A stretch of 64,000 bases of DNA, from NCBI GenBank assembly GCA_022559845.1, contig CM040118.1:260733519-260797518 (forward strand), read 5' to 3'. Source of the stretch: Amorphophallus konjac. Taxonomy: Eukaryota; Streptophyta; Magnoliopsida; Alismatales; Araceae. The stretch's first letter is position 1; the number at the start of each line of letters is the position of its first letter. Shown one piece after another: positions 47,000-59,693 of the stretch. The notes under the pieces are model-generated. The model was not told the origin of the DNA and ran no database searches. It worked only from the letters and a program-made list of their open reading frames with translations. Both the position numbers and the translations under genes were made by a program.

Positions 47000-48270
47000 T
47001 AATGGGGGCAACAATTACCCCACTACATTTTGCGAAGCTCTGATGGATCGTCGGTTTGCGCCATTGTGTTCTCCACATTTTTCTGAGTCAATCCATGTAA
47101 TTTTCATATTTTATTTGAGTCATAAACTATGTAAATTTCCCTTTATTTGAGTTCGATACCTAGGTATAAGGGTTATTTACCTAAGTCATGAGTCATGTGG
47201 TTAATTAAGTTGTCTATTAGGCCCAACTAGTGGGCTTGGCCCAAGGGCGCCCTCCCTTGGACTACTTTGGTCATTAGTTGTTTAGTTAGGTTCATTTTAG
47301 TCCTAGGAAAATATGAGTGCTTATAAATAGGCCACCCCACTCCCTCATTTGTAATATTTGATGAATCAAAAAAATTGAGTGAATTAGTGTATTATTGGAG
47401 AGGATTCTCCACTTTTCTCTCTGTCTCTATTGGGGTGGATTCCCCTTCTCTCTCTCTTCTTTCTCTCTCTAAAGAGGGGTGCACCCCTTTCTTGTTAGCG
47501 CAGCAAGAGTGATATAGAAGGGGGGGATGAATAGATCACTCCCAATTTGTAAAAACTTAGGCGAAAAATAGATTCTACTGCTTACGCCCCTCCTGAACCC
47601 GCACACAGAGAAATCCAAATGCAGTCACCAAACAAGACAGTATAAGTAAATGAGAATGAAGAACTGATCACATGGAAGCAAAGAGACAAGCAGATGGAAA
47701 GTGTAAATAATAACAACAAACCACAGAAGAGGCACTCGGTTTTAGGTGGTTCGATTGTAGTCCGCAATCTACATCCACCCCTCACTCCAACTAGAATGAG
47801 GATTCCACTAGACAAAGCTAGAACACTGCAGACTCAGTCTGCGAACAACATGCTGCCACACAGCTTGAACAACCAAGGGAAACAAATCCCTCAACCAAGC
47901 TCTGCTACCCACAGAACTTGAAACCTATTCTAGCTACCAGCTAGAACAGAACCGGAGACACCTCTCCCTTCCTCCACACACCGGAGGGAACCAATTCGAA
48001 TCAGAAGAGTGAACAAAATAAAAGGAAACGAAATAGAAACAAAGACCAACGAAGAAGCAGTCGGTTCTGAAAACCAATACAAATGTAGCTTCAAAGGAAG
48101 CAATTCATCAAACCATAGACACTGCTCTCTCTCTCGAACATACTCCTCTCAGATCTGGACAATATGGGACTCTCTACTCTTTCTCCTTTCTGGATCGTGC
48201 AGCCTCACACAAAAATGCCTTCTACCTTTTTCTTTTCACGATCAAACTTCTACTGAAAGATGAAGCTCTA

Positions 48271-48278
48271 TATTTATA
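48271..48278 (-). promoter_or_regulatory. TATA box of element F 3' LTR
   Basis: The minus strand reads GCTATAAATATAGAGC. It is identical in the 5' LTR at 57762-57769, where it would drive the element. The word array lies upstream of it in element orientation. Confidence 0.75.
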
Positions 48279-48480
48279 GCAGATATTGGGCGTGTGGCTG
48301 CCAGGTTCCCGCCCATGAACTTTTTGCCAGATCATTTGAATTTTGACTACATGGCAGCATCCTGACTAGGTTGCCATCCACGTGTCATGTTCCTGGTTTC
48401 TTGGATCACGTGCCAGGTGCCAACCTCGGTTCATGTGCCCAATCATCAGCCTGAATTGCCTGCAGACAGAGACAGAAGAA

Positions 48481-49990
48481 ATGTATATACTTAGTTAGTT
48501 CAGGCTATTAACACAAGTGTATATACTTCAGAAACAACACCTGAGTAAGTGTGTACAACGTGAGAGAGTGTATAGACTTGAAACAATAGTTAACCAAGTG
48601 TGTGCCATGTGAGAATGTATATACTTCAGAAACATCAACTGAGTAAGTGTGTACAACGTGAGAGAGTGTATAGACTTAATGAAAGAAGCGCGTGTGAAGG
48701 CAGTGTATGGACTTAATGAATAAGCGCATGAATGACAGTGTACAGACTTAATGAATAAGTGCATGAAAGGCAGTGTATAGACATGTGATGAACAATGCAA
48801 ACGAGCCTTACCAATGTGTAAACTTAACAAAGCTCAGCCACTGTGTAGACTTCATGAAGCCTAACCAGTGTACAGACTTGGAAACAGTGTGCTGTGAGCA
48901 CTGAAGACTCAAGTTAAAACAACCGAATGTATAGAGTTGTGGTCGAACAACACAATGTATAGACTTAAGACTCTTAATAAGACGGTGAGCAATGTATTGA
49001 CTTGATGCCCAACGGTGATGTATAGACTTCGACAAGCTTGAGCCAGTGTATAGACTTTGCCAGAGTAAGACGATGCATGAGACACTCGGCTGTACAGACT
49101 TGTAAAGTTCTGAATGAGACGATCGGCTGTAGGACCGATGTACAGACTCTGAATGTGAAGGTAGTCTGTATAGACTTGAATCGCATGAAGTGATGTACAG
49201 ACTTGGTGAAACAAAGTCCAGTGTATAGACTTGGAGAACAGTTCAATGTATTGACTTGGCGTTGTATAGACTTGGCTTTGAACGCTTGAGTTGAAGACAA
49301 TGTGCAGACTTAGCGATGTATAGACTTTGCCCAAGGAACCGAATGTATAGACTCTGCCACAGTCTAATGTACAGACTTTGCAAAAGTGAACGAGCCAATG
49401 TATAGACTTCAAAAGAAGCAGTCCGATGTACAGACTTCGAGAACTCTAGACAACGGACACTATACAGACTTGGACTCAAGGAATATATATACTTAGCATG
49501 GAGAATGCCAGTCGATGTATAGACTTGGCTGAAGCTATCTCTGAAGCAATGTTCAGACTTTGCTGAAGATAATGCATGAGGCGATGTTCAGACTTTGTGC
49601 AATGTATGAACTTTAGTGTGTGCGAGCCTGCTGACATGCAATGTGTAGACTTTGAGTGTGTGAAGCAGGCGTTGTACAGACTATGCAAGCATGACACTGG
49701 GTGATGTATAGACTTACACTATCGGATGTGTGGACTTCAAGAGAATGCAGCAGCCAGTGTATAGACATGAAGCTTGACACTCCAGTGTATAGAGTTGAAG
49801 CTTGGAAGGATGTATAGAGTTGAGCTGTACAGACTTTGGCAATGTGCTGACTTAACTGGTCGGGCAGTGTACAGACTTAGAATATTAGGACCAGTGTATA
49901 GACTTCAGTTAGAAGGTGCCCGATGTACAGACTTGAAGAAGTTATGCCAATGTACAGACTAAATAGATCAAGCTGGTGTATAGACTTTGG
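48481..49990 (-). repeat. U3 array of about 50 TGTAYAGACTT words, element F 3' LTR
   Basis: The plus-strand word is TGTATAGACTT or TGTACAGACTT, with one-base variants (TGTATATACTT, TGTATGGACTT, TGTTCAGACTT, TGTGTAGACTT). It recurs about every 30 bases at irregular spacing, always in the same orientation. Spacers are unique sequence of 10-50 bases, so this is not a simple tandem repeat. On the minus strand it translates to KSIH, KVYT or QSLYI in the three frames, producing several meaningless open frames of up to 167 codons. The array fills the U3 region upstream of the TATA box. Confidence 0.93.
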
Positions 49991-50197
49991 TACCCAGACT
50001 ATCAATGTTCTGATGTGTCGACCCACCCTTGCTGATGAGTCGACCCACTACTGTCCACATTAACCAAACAGTGTAGATAGATGAGATAATGAAACAGCAT
50101 ATGAACTGTGCTCACTTAGGTGATGAACCAGCATAAATCTAGAGATAGAAGATTGATTTATAGTGTGAGACATCATCAAAATCATAGGGAAGAAACA

Positions 50198-50211
50198 ATC
50201 TCCCCCTTTTT
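50198..50211 (-). other. Polypurine tract of element F
   Basis: The minus strand reads AAAAAGGGGGAGAT next to the LTR start, identical to element C. Confidence 0.85.
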
Positions 50212-51719
50212 GATGATGGCAACACTATGAATCAAGCAATATCAAAGTTCAACAAGAAATTAATATCAGCTGCAACAAACAGATTAAATTCAAGGCATGC
50301 TCATGCAATTGAATTAAACATTCCCTACCACATATTCTCATCTCCCCCACAACTCATAAACATATCTTCCCCGAAGCAGCATGACTCCCCCAAAGCTCAA
50401 GACAAATCCAAGACTCACTGATATTACAGAACTTCTCTCCCCCTTTGACATCAGCAAAAAGAAATACAGGATGTATGACAGTGCTGGAAACATGAAGAAT
50501 GAGGGCAGTAATTTCTTAGTGCAGACAGTCACCAGTAGGTCTTAAGAGAATAAGTGAGTTTCTAACCTCAAGAGAAGATTCTTTAAACTTCAGTACACAA
50601 TAGAGAAGTAGAATGATAGACAAGTTTATCAGCATACATAGTGGATGATTTAGAGCAGGAGTTCACAAGTATGGCCAGATATAGCTGATCATTCAACTAT
50701 CCCACAAGACAGCAAGAGACGAAATCAGAGAGGTGTTCTCAAGGTATTGAAGACAAGCAATCCATTAGTTGCATAACAACAAGGAATTTTTTTTTTTGAG
50801 ATGATTTTCAAGAAGATCAATGAGTAAGTTGGTAGTTCAAACCTTTGACATTAGGGAGACACCTTGATTAGAGGCCTGAATCCCCAGTTACTCAGAGTGA
50901 GTACCTCATTACTTCCCCTTTTTTTATATTAAGGAACAGAGTTAATAACTGTGGTTTTTGACATGAGGAAACACCTTGATTAGAGGCCAGAGTCCCCAGT
51001 TACTCACCAGCAAGCCACCATTGCTCTGTCATCTCTTTTCATTCATTTTAAGCATTTGACACCTCATGACATGGGAGAAATATTCATTTCATTGATGAAG
51101 CTCCCAGTTTCTCAGTGATCAAAACAGAACATGTTTGTTCAGTTAAGCCCTTGAGTTAAAGAGATAGAATGATTGAAAACAATACCAAAAATGACTATTT
51201 CTTGAATTGAGTCTTGAAGTCTAGATTTCAAGTTGATTGGGTCAGATATCAAGACATACAGGTTTTGGCCTGAGCCAGAATCAATTACAATGTAGGAAGA
51301 TATACTTTATTCAATTACTCCAGATCTCTGAAGGAGTACCAAAGGAAAGATTCTAACTGGAGATTAGAGTCACTGACTTATAGACTTAAGAGATAAGTGA
51401 CACTCTACTGTCTGAGAGAACCACACTAGATCAGTCATGCAAGACCAGCAAAGTTACACATCTGGACAGCCCTTTTGAATCTGTCACATAACTTGTCTTC
51501 TCACATGACAACTCACCTCCCCCTCAGACATAGCATTCCTCATTAAAATAATCCAGCAAAATCTCAAAGCTTCCCTTTACTCAAAGCATTCCTGAAAGCT
51601 AACCAGTAAGCATTCTGAACTCCCCCTTAAACCAGCAAGAAAGAAGGCTAAATATCAGACAAACACAACTCCCCCTCACAACAAGAACAGGCTTCATAAT
51701 TATGACAATTTGTATAAGC
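50212..51719 (-). other. Element F 3' untranslated region
   Basis: About 1.5 kb with no long frame on the element strand. Extra PPT-like blocks lie near 50441, 51526, 51621 and 51671. The TTTGACAT...CCCCAGTTACTCA unit is present at about 50845-50898 and 50948-51004, as in element C. There is no env-like ORF. Confidence 0.75.
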
Positions 51720-54700
51720 CTAATTCCTTCTCAATGTGGTGAATTTTTCATTATCCAGAGGTTTTGTGAATATGTCAGCAATCTGATTATCTGTGCCTAC
51801 ATGAATCAGTTCAAAATTATTCTTAGACACCTCATCTCTTATAAAATGATGTCTTATCTCTATGTGTTTGGTTCGTGAATGCAAAACAGGATTTTTAGCA
51901 ATATTGATGGCACTAGTATTATCACAGTAAATAGGTGTGCACCCCAGGTCTACTTGGTAGTCCTGAAGCTGGTGTTTAATCCATATTACTTGTGTTCCAT
52001 AACTCCCTGCAGCCACATATTCAGCTTCTGCAGTAGAGAGGGCCACAGAATGTTGTTTCTTGGAGCCCCAAGACACTAAACACCCACCCACAAATTCACA
52101 ATGGCCACTAGTGCTCTTCCTGTCTAGTTTACAACCTGCATAATCAGCATCTGTGTATGCTACTAAGTTAAGTGTGTGAGATGCAGGAAACCATAAACCA
52201 AGAGACTGAGTAGCTGACAAATATCTGAAGATTCTTTTAACTGCAGCTAAGTGTAATTCAGTAGGTCTAGATTGATACCTTGCACACATTCCTACACTGA
52301 ATTATATATCTGGTCTAGAGGCTGTCAAGTAAAGAAGTGATCCAATCATACCTCGATAAAGTTTGGCATTTACTTCTTTACCTGTCTCGTCTACATCCAA
52401 TGAGGTATTGGTGCCCATGGGTGTTGTAATGTGCTTTAAGTTTTCCATACCAAACCTCTTGAACAGTTCCATTGTGTATTTGGTTTGGTTGATGAAGCAC
52501 CCATCCTCTAGCTGTTGTACCTGCAATCCAAGAAAGTATTTTAGTTCACCAACCAAGCTCATTTCGAATTCAGCAGACATCATGGTAGAAAATTCATCAC
52601 ATAGTTCATGCTTAGTTGATCCAAATACAATGTCATCTACATATACCTGAACTATAATGAGATCTCTGTTTATGCCCTTGGTGAATAAAGTTTGATCAAC
52701 TTTACCTCTTTTGTAGCCCTTGATGATCAGAAATTCAGACAATCTTTCATACCATGCTCTTGGAGCCTGCTTTAGACCATACAAGGCTTTGTTTATCCTG
52801 AAAACTTGGTTAGGTTGAGGAGAGTATTGAAATCCAGGAGGTTGTTCAACAAAAACTTCTTCTTTAATGACTCCATTTAAAAAGGTACTTTTAACATCCA
52901 TTTGTTGGAGTTTTATATTCTTTGAGCATGCAAAGGCAAGCAACAATCTTATAGCTTCCATCCTAGCAACAGGTGCATAGGATTCATCAAAGTCTACACC
53001 GAATTCCTGACAGTAGTCTTTGGCTACTAATGTAGCCTTATTCCTCCAGATGATTCCATCTTCATTCATCTTATTTTTGAACACCCACTTGGTTCCTATG
53101 ACATTAATACCATCTGGTCTTGGGACAAGCTCCCAGACATTATTCCTTTCAAACTGACCTAATTCCTCACACATAGCATTGACCCAAGCTTTATCAGCTA
53201 AAGCCTCTTCTACTGTTTTGGGTTCAATTTGTGAGACTAAAGCAATTAAGTCATCATTATTCACATTTCTAAAATGAGACCTAGTCCGAAGAGGATCTTC
53301 AGGCTGGCCTATGACTTTATCTAATGGATGGTCTTTAAGAAATCTAATATTTGTTGAAGACTCACATGTTTCTCTTGGCCCTTCCTGATTGGGGGAATTT
53401 GTTTCTCCACTCGGCTGAGTCTTCTCTTCTTCCTGTTGGTCTTCTAGAAAATCCCCACCATGATTGGAATCCCTGTCAAGATTTTCAACATTAGAAACAT
53501 CTTTCTTTTCACTAAAAACGATGTGTGGAGACTCTTCCACTTTCTGATCTGATATGTTAAATACCCTATATGCTCTTGACACCTCAGAGTAACCTAAGAA
53601 TATTCCAGGTGAACTTTTGGCTTTAAACTTGTCTAAATCTTTCTTATCATTGTTATGAATAAAATATTTTGCTCCAAAAATTCTGAAATGAAACAAGTTT
53701 GGTTTCTTACCTTTTAGAAGCTCATAGGGTGTTTTCTTGTGAATGGGTCTTACCATGGCCCTGTTGATTATGTAAGTTGCTGTATTGGCCACTTCTGCCC
53801 AAAACCTTCTAGGTAGTTTACTTTCAATCAACATGGTTCGGGCCATCTCCACCACAGTTCTATTTCTTCTCTCCACAATCCCATTCTATTCAGGTGTCCT
53901 GGGAGAGGAAAACCTGTGAGTTAGTCCCTCTTTTTCACAAAGATCAGTAAACATGGAGTTTTCAAACTCACCTCCATGGTCAGATTGAATAGAACAGACC
54001 TTGTATTTCCCTTCTTGTTTGACCTTATTTAAAAATAGATTAAACTTTTGAAATGCATCACTCTTATTTGCTAAGAAAAATATCCATGAATATCTAGAGA
54101 AGTCATCTATGATGACATAGCCAAATCTGTTTCCATTAAGACTCTGAGTTCTACTGGGACCGAAAAGGTCCATATGAAGAAGTTCCATTGGTCTAGAAGA
54201 CAATGGCTCAGATCTTAATTTAAAGGAATTTCTGGTCTGTTTGCCTAGAGCACAGGCATCACATGCTTTTGATATCGAGTTGAATTTAATTCTAGGCATG
54301 CCTCTAACTAAATCATGCTTGACCAATTTATTTAAAGTTGTAAAGCTAGCATGACCTAGACGTCTATGCCATTCAAAAGCATCATTTTCAGAGTTGGCAG
54401 ATAAGCAAATAGTAGATTCAGATTCCTCATCTAAGTCTACAATGTAGACATTATTAATCCTGTTGGCTACAAATTTAACCACATCAGAATTTGTTTCAAG
54501 GATTTTGCATGAAGTATCATCAAATACAACCCTGTGACCCCTGTCACATAACTGACTAATGCTAATCAGGTTGTGTTGAAGCCCTTCCACAAGTAAGACT
54601 TTTTCAATGGAGTTTGTGGAAGACTTACCTACTGTACCGACTCCAATTATTTTACCTTTGTTCTTTCCTCCAAACTTGACCCCCTGGTTTCATCTCTATC

Positions 54701-54798
54701 TTGCTAAACTTGGGTCGGTCTCCTGTCATATGCCTGGAGCAACCACTATCGAGGTACCACTTGTTGTCTTCAGCTGCCAGGCCGACCTACACAAATAC
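51720..54798 (-). pseudogene. pol: Element F pol: protease, integrase, RT, RNase H
   Basis: From 54798 down: protease (YLDSGCSRHMTGD near 54730-54770), a shift of frame in a G-run near 54680, GAG-pre-integrase (HRRLGHASFTTLNKL), integrase, RT with YVDDIVFGS intact, and RNase H ending ADIFTKPL. From 54590 to 51720 the frame is constant with only two stops: TAG 53886-53888 in integrase, at the same codon as in element C, and TAA 52302-52304 in RT (SRPDI-stop-FSVGM, Gln expected). The 524-codon stretch 52302-53876 is intact. This is the best preserved pol in the window. Confidence 0.92.
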
Positions 54799-54799
54799 A

Positions 54800-56956
54800 T
54801 CAAGTAGAGTGATTTGGAACCCAAGATGAGTTGGGTCCAAGGACATTGTTCAAATCTCTGATCAAGTGTTTAGGTATCCACATTTGCTTCAGCATGGTTT
54901 TCTCTGGCACCTTCCTTTCTGGTTTATTAAAGTTGAATCCAGCTGGACTGGAGAAGTGAGGTCTATTCCATTCATTAGTCTTCCTATTCCTAGGAAATTT
55001 CCTGTAAGCTTGTTGATTAACATATTTTTGACCATGAAAGTTATTTCTCCAGTAGGTCATGTTTGGCCCCATCTGATTGTTGTAATTCCAGCTCTTATTC
55101 TGATTCACTTTCTTGGTCCATCTACCATTTGTGTTCTGGTGAGTGGGCTTAGTGTTATTCTTCATAAAATTCATTCCCATCTTAAATGATTGTCCAGTAC
55201 TGGTTTTTGTGTTTTCTTTAGGACCTTGAATTCCCTTAGAGCTGTTTGAGCTGGATGGTGTGTCCAGCTTCTCTTTTCCCTTCTCTGGGCAGAAGGTGAT
55301 GGTCTTGAATTGCAAGGGTCTCTTGTTGGTTGGGTCATAGCCTAGACCCTCCTTATTGAAATTGACCCTAGTCCCTAGTATAGCATCTAAACTAGTCTTT
55401 CCTTGAACAAACTTTTCTAAGACTTTCTGTTTATCTTCCAGCTCCTTTTGAAGGGACTCAGAATTTTTCAGGAGTTCAGCATTAACCTTCTTCACAGCTT
55501 CATATTTCTCTGAGTTCACTCTAATTTCATTCATGCTTTCTTCAATTTTAGTTTTGAATTCATTGAGCTGTTTTTGACTTTCTTGAATTTCTCCCTTGAG
55601 CTTATCATTTTCTTTCCTTAGTGAGGTCATTTCTTCTAGTTGTTCTTTTAGCTTCTCATTTTCCTCACAGACCAGAGTTTGTTCTTCAACATTTGTGTTA
55701 AATTTTCTTTTCAGAACTCTGTGCTCTTTGCTAAGAGAATTAAATTTATCTAGCAAGTCACCATAAGCATCCTCTCAATCATCAATTGAGAAATTTTCCA
55801 AAACATTTATTACCTCCTCTTCACTGTTTGCCATAAGGCAAATTCCATCTTCATATTCTTCTGAGGAAGCGTCTTCGGGGTCTTCTTCTTCCTCGCTCCA
55901 TGTGCAGACCAGTGCCTGTGGCTTCTTCTTCTTCTGCACCTTTATGTTTTTCTTCTGAAGATAGGGACCCCTCTTCTGGAGGTCTGGGCATTCGCCTTTC
56001 ATATGTCCCTGTTTGTTACAATTAAAACAAGTCAATCTCTTAGGATTTCTATCCCTGTAACTAGTAAATTCACCACTCTTGTTGAAAGAGTGTGGCTTCT
56101 TCTTCCTAAAGGTGTTTCCCTTTTTCTTCAAAAATTTTCTGAACTGTCTAGTGAGCATTGCCTGCTCCTCTTGGTCGAGATTTGAAAAACCTTCAAGCTC
56201 GGACTCAGACTCGGGGCTACTGCTGCTACTCCCGCTATTGCAACCCTTATTGCGGGATGCCCTTAGAGCCACATTCTAAGCCTTCCTATCACTTCCTTCT
56301 TCACCTCCTTTGAAATTCATCTCATATGTCATAAGAGATCCTATGAGTTCATTCACAGTCAAGATAGTCAGATCTTTTGACTCCTCAATCACAATGGCCT
56401 TAGTGTGCCATGCCGGGGATAAAGATCTAAGGATTTTCCTGACTATATCTGCCTCAGTAAGATCCTTCCCTAGCCCTTTAAGTGTGTTTGTGATCAAGGA
56501 CAACCTGGCATACATTTCAGTTATATTCTCATCTGCATTCATCTTAAACATTTCATACTTAGAAGTGTAGAGGTTTACCTTCGAGGCTTTCACTTGAGCT
56601 GTACCTTCATAGATAAATTGCAGCTCATCCCACATTTACTTGGCAGTCCTGTATGCAGATATACGGGCATATTCCTCTGGATGAACAGCACACTGGATGA
56701 TGTTCAGCGCCGTCCAGTTGAGTGAAGAGAGCTTGACATGGTCATCTGTCCAAGCGTCCTCGTTTGGTGGCAGATCATATGGTCCAACAGTAATTACTCT
56801 CCATAGTTTATGGCTCTGAGCCCTGATGAACACTTCCATCCTATTCTTCCAAAACAGATAGTTACTACCATCAAAATACGGAGGGCGACTAATGGATTGA
56901 CCTTCGGCCATGAAGGTTCTAGGACCACCAGCATTTCCTTGACCGTTCGTCCACAT
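54800..56956 (-). pseudogene. gag: Element F gag with zinc knuckle and coiled-coil tail
   Basis: Start chosen at the ATG 56954-56956 (MWTNGQ) rather than the in-frame ATG at 56980, which overlaps the PBS. One frame runs the whole length: the UBN2-like domain, the knuckle CFNCNKQGHMKGEC near 55980-56040, an acidic segment, a Glu/Lys/Leu-rich coiled-coil-like stretch (about 55430-55750) and an Asn-rich tail. Stops at about 56636, 56273 and 55772 (TGA where C has the Trp of DDWEDAY) interrupt it. There is no frameshift. Confidence 0.88.
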
Positions 56957-56967
56957 GGCGTAAACCT

Positions 56968-56979
56968 GCTCTGATGCCA
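56968..56979 (-). other. Primer binding site of element F
   Basis: The minus strand reads TGGCATCAGAGC, one base from the tRNA-iMet complement, two bases inside the 5' LTR. Confidence 0.85.
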
Positions 56980-56981
56980 AA

Positions 56982-59693
56982 TGTTAGCGCAGCAAGAGTG
57001 ATATTGAAGGGGGGGGATGAATAGATCACTCCCAATTTGTAAAAACTTAGGCGGAAAATAGATTCTACTGCTTACGCCCCTCCTGAACCCGCACACAGAG
57101 AAATCCAAATGCAGTCACCAAACAAGACAGTATAAGTAAATGAGAATGAAGAACTGATCACATGGAAGCAAAGAGACAAGCAGATGGAAAGCGCAAATAA
57201 TAACAACAAACCACAGAAGAGGCACTCGGTTTTTAGGTGGTTCGATTGCAGTCCGCAATCTACATCCACCCCTCACTCCAACTAGAATGAGAATTCCACT
57301 AGACAAAGCTAGAACACTGCAGACTCAGTCTGCGAACAACATGCTGCCACACAGCTTGAACAACTAAGGAAAACAAACCCCTCAACCAAGCTCTGCTACC
57401 CACAGAACTTGAAACCTGTTCTAGCTACCAGCTAGAACAGAACCGGAGACACCTGTCCCTTCCTCCACACACCGGAGGGAACCAATTCGAATCAGAAGAG
57501 TGAACAAAATAAAAGGAAACGAAATAGAAACAAAGACCAACGAAGAAGCAGTCGGTTCTGAAAACCAATACAAATGTAGCTTCAAAGGAAGTAATTCATC
57601 AAACCATAGACAATGCTCTCTCTCTCGAACATACTCCTCTCAGATCTGGACAATATGGGACTCTCTGCTCTTTCTCCTTTCTGGATCGTGTAGCCTCACA
57701 CAAAAATGCCTTCTACCTTTTTCTTTTCACGATCAAACTTCTACTGAAGGACGAAGCTCTATATTTATAGCAGATATTGGGCGTGTGGCTGCCAGGTTCC
57801 CGCCCATGAACTTTTTGCCAGATCATTTGAATTTCGACCACATGGCAGCATCCTGACTAGGTTGCCATCCATGTGTCATGTTCCTGGTTTCTTGGATCAC
57901 GTGCCAGGTGCCAACCTCGGTTCACGTGCCCAATCATCAGCCTGAATCGTCTCCAGACAGAGACAAAAGAAATGTATATACTTAGTTAGTTCAGGCTATT
58001 AACACAAGTGTATATACTTCAGAAACAGCACTTGAGTAAGTCTGTGCAACGTGAGAGAGTGTATAGACTTGAAACAATAGTTAACCAAGTGTGTGTCATG
58101 TGAGAATGTATATACTTCAGAAACATCAACTGAGTAAGTGTGTACAACGTGAGAGAGTGTATAGACTTAATGAAAGAAGCGCATGTGAAGGCAGTGTATG
58201 GACTTAATGAATAAGCGCATGAATGACAGTGTACAGACTTAATGAATAAGTGCATGAAAGGCAGTGTATAGACATGTGATGAACAATGCAAACGAGCCTT
58301 ACCAATGTGTAAACTTAACAAAGCTCAGCCACTGTGTAGACTTCATGAAGCCTAACCAGTGTACAGACTTGGAAACAGTGTGCTGTGAGCACTGAAGACT
58401 CAAGTTAAAACAACCGAATGTATACAGTTGTGGTCGAACAACACAATGTATAGACTTGAAGCAAGACTCTTAATAAGACGGTGAGCAATGTATTGACTTG
58501 ATGCCCAACGGTGATGTATAGACTTCGACAAGCTTGAGCTAGTGTATAGACTTTGCCAGAGTAAGACGATGCATGAGACACTCGGCTGTACAGACTTGCA
58601 AAGTTCTGAATAAGACGATCGGCTGTAGGACCGATGTACAGACTCTGAATGTGAAGGTAGTCTGTATAGACTTGAATCGCGTGAAGTGATGTACAGACTT
58701 GGTGAAACAAAGTCCAGTGTATAGACTTGGAGAACAGTTCAATGTATTGACTTGGCGTTGTATAGACTTGGCTTTGAACGCTTGAGCTGAAGACAATGTG
58801 CAGACTTAGCGATGCATAGACTTTGCCCAAGGAACCGAATGTATAGACTCTGCCACAGTCTAATGTACAGACTTTGCAAAAGTGAACGAGCCAATGTATA
58901 GACTTCAAAAGAAGCAGTCCGATGTACAGACTTCGAGAACTCTAGACAACGGACGCTGTACAGACTTGGACTCAAGGAATATTTATACTTAGCATGAAGA
59001 ATGCCAGTCGATGTATAGACTTGGCTGAAGCTATCTCTGAAGCAATGTTCAGACTTTGCTGAAGATAATGCATGAGGCGATGTTCAGACTTTGTGCAATG
59101 TATGAACTTTAGTGTGTGTGAGCCTGCTGACATGCAATGTGTAGACTTTGAGTGTGTGAAGCAGGCGTTGTACAGACTATGCAAGCATGACACTGGGTGA
59201 TGTATAGACTTACACTATTGGATGTGTGGACTTCAAGAGAATGCAGCAGCCAGTGTATAGACATGAAGCTTGACACTCCAGTGTATAGAGTTGAAGCTTG
59301 GAAGGATGTATAGAGTTGAGCTGTACAGACTTTGGCAATGTGCAGACTTAACTGGTCGGGCAGTGTACAGACTTAGAATATTAGGACCAGTGTATAGACT
59401 TCAGTTAGAAGGTGCCCGATGTACAGACTTGAAGAAGTTATGCCAATGTACAGACTAAATAGATCAAGCTGGTGTATAGACTTTGGTACCCAGACTATCA
59501 ATGTTCTGATGTGTCGACCCACCCTTGCTGATGAGTCGACCCACTACTGTCAATATTAACCAAACAGTGTAGATAGATGAGATAATGAAACAGCATATGA
59601 ACTGTGCTCACTTAGGTGATGAACCAGCATAAATCTAGAGATAGAAGATTGATTTATAGTGTGAGACATCATCAAAACCATAGGGAAGCAACA
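56982..59693 (-). repeat. 5' LTR of element F
   Basis: It pairs with 47493-50197 with few differences. The TATA box is at 57762-57769, the word array at 57971-59486, and GTCGACCCAC words at about 59513-59541. Confidence 0.94.
57971..59486 (-). repeat. U3 array of TGTAYAGACTT words, element F 5' LTR
   Basis: Same array as 48481-49990, with scattered base changes and a short extra segment (TGAAGCAAGACTC near 58456) absent from the 3' LTR. In this copy the array would lie upstream of the active promoter. Confidence 0.92.

Larger units (their letters stand above)
47493..50197 (-). repeat. 3' LTR of element F
   Basis: It starts TGTTAGCGCAGC and ends AGAAACA on the plus strand. It contains the conserved TAGGTGGTTCGATTG segment (about 47733-47747), a TATA box at 48271-48278, the 1.5 kb word array (48481-49990) and two GTCGACCCAC words near 50017-50045. 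Confidence 0.94.
47493..59693 (-). mobile_element. Element F: SIRE/Maximus-like Ty1/copia retrotransposon inserted in element E 3' LTR
   Basis: Perfect 5-bp duplications TTTCT flank it (47488-47492 and 59694-59698). The LTRs are 47493-50197 and 56982-59693, about 2.7 kb and nearly identical by eye, so this is probably the youngest insertion in the window. The PBS (one mismatch to tRNA-iMet), PPT and gag-pol order are as in element C. Its proteins are clearly related to C, and both LTR ends are alike, but the LTR interior is longer and built around a different repeated word. Confidence 0.94.

Noticed and set aside
48528..49697. Several minus-strand open frames of 70-170 codons rich in KSIH, KVYT and QSLYI
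   Set aside because: They are read-outs of the TGTAYAGACTT word array in different frames within a non-coding U3 region. The same frames occur in the other LTR of element F (58019-59193).
48481..49990. Satellite or minisatellite DNA
   Set aside because: Only the 11-base word recurs. Spacers differ in sequence and length, and the array is confined to the LTR of element F.
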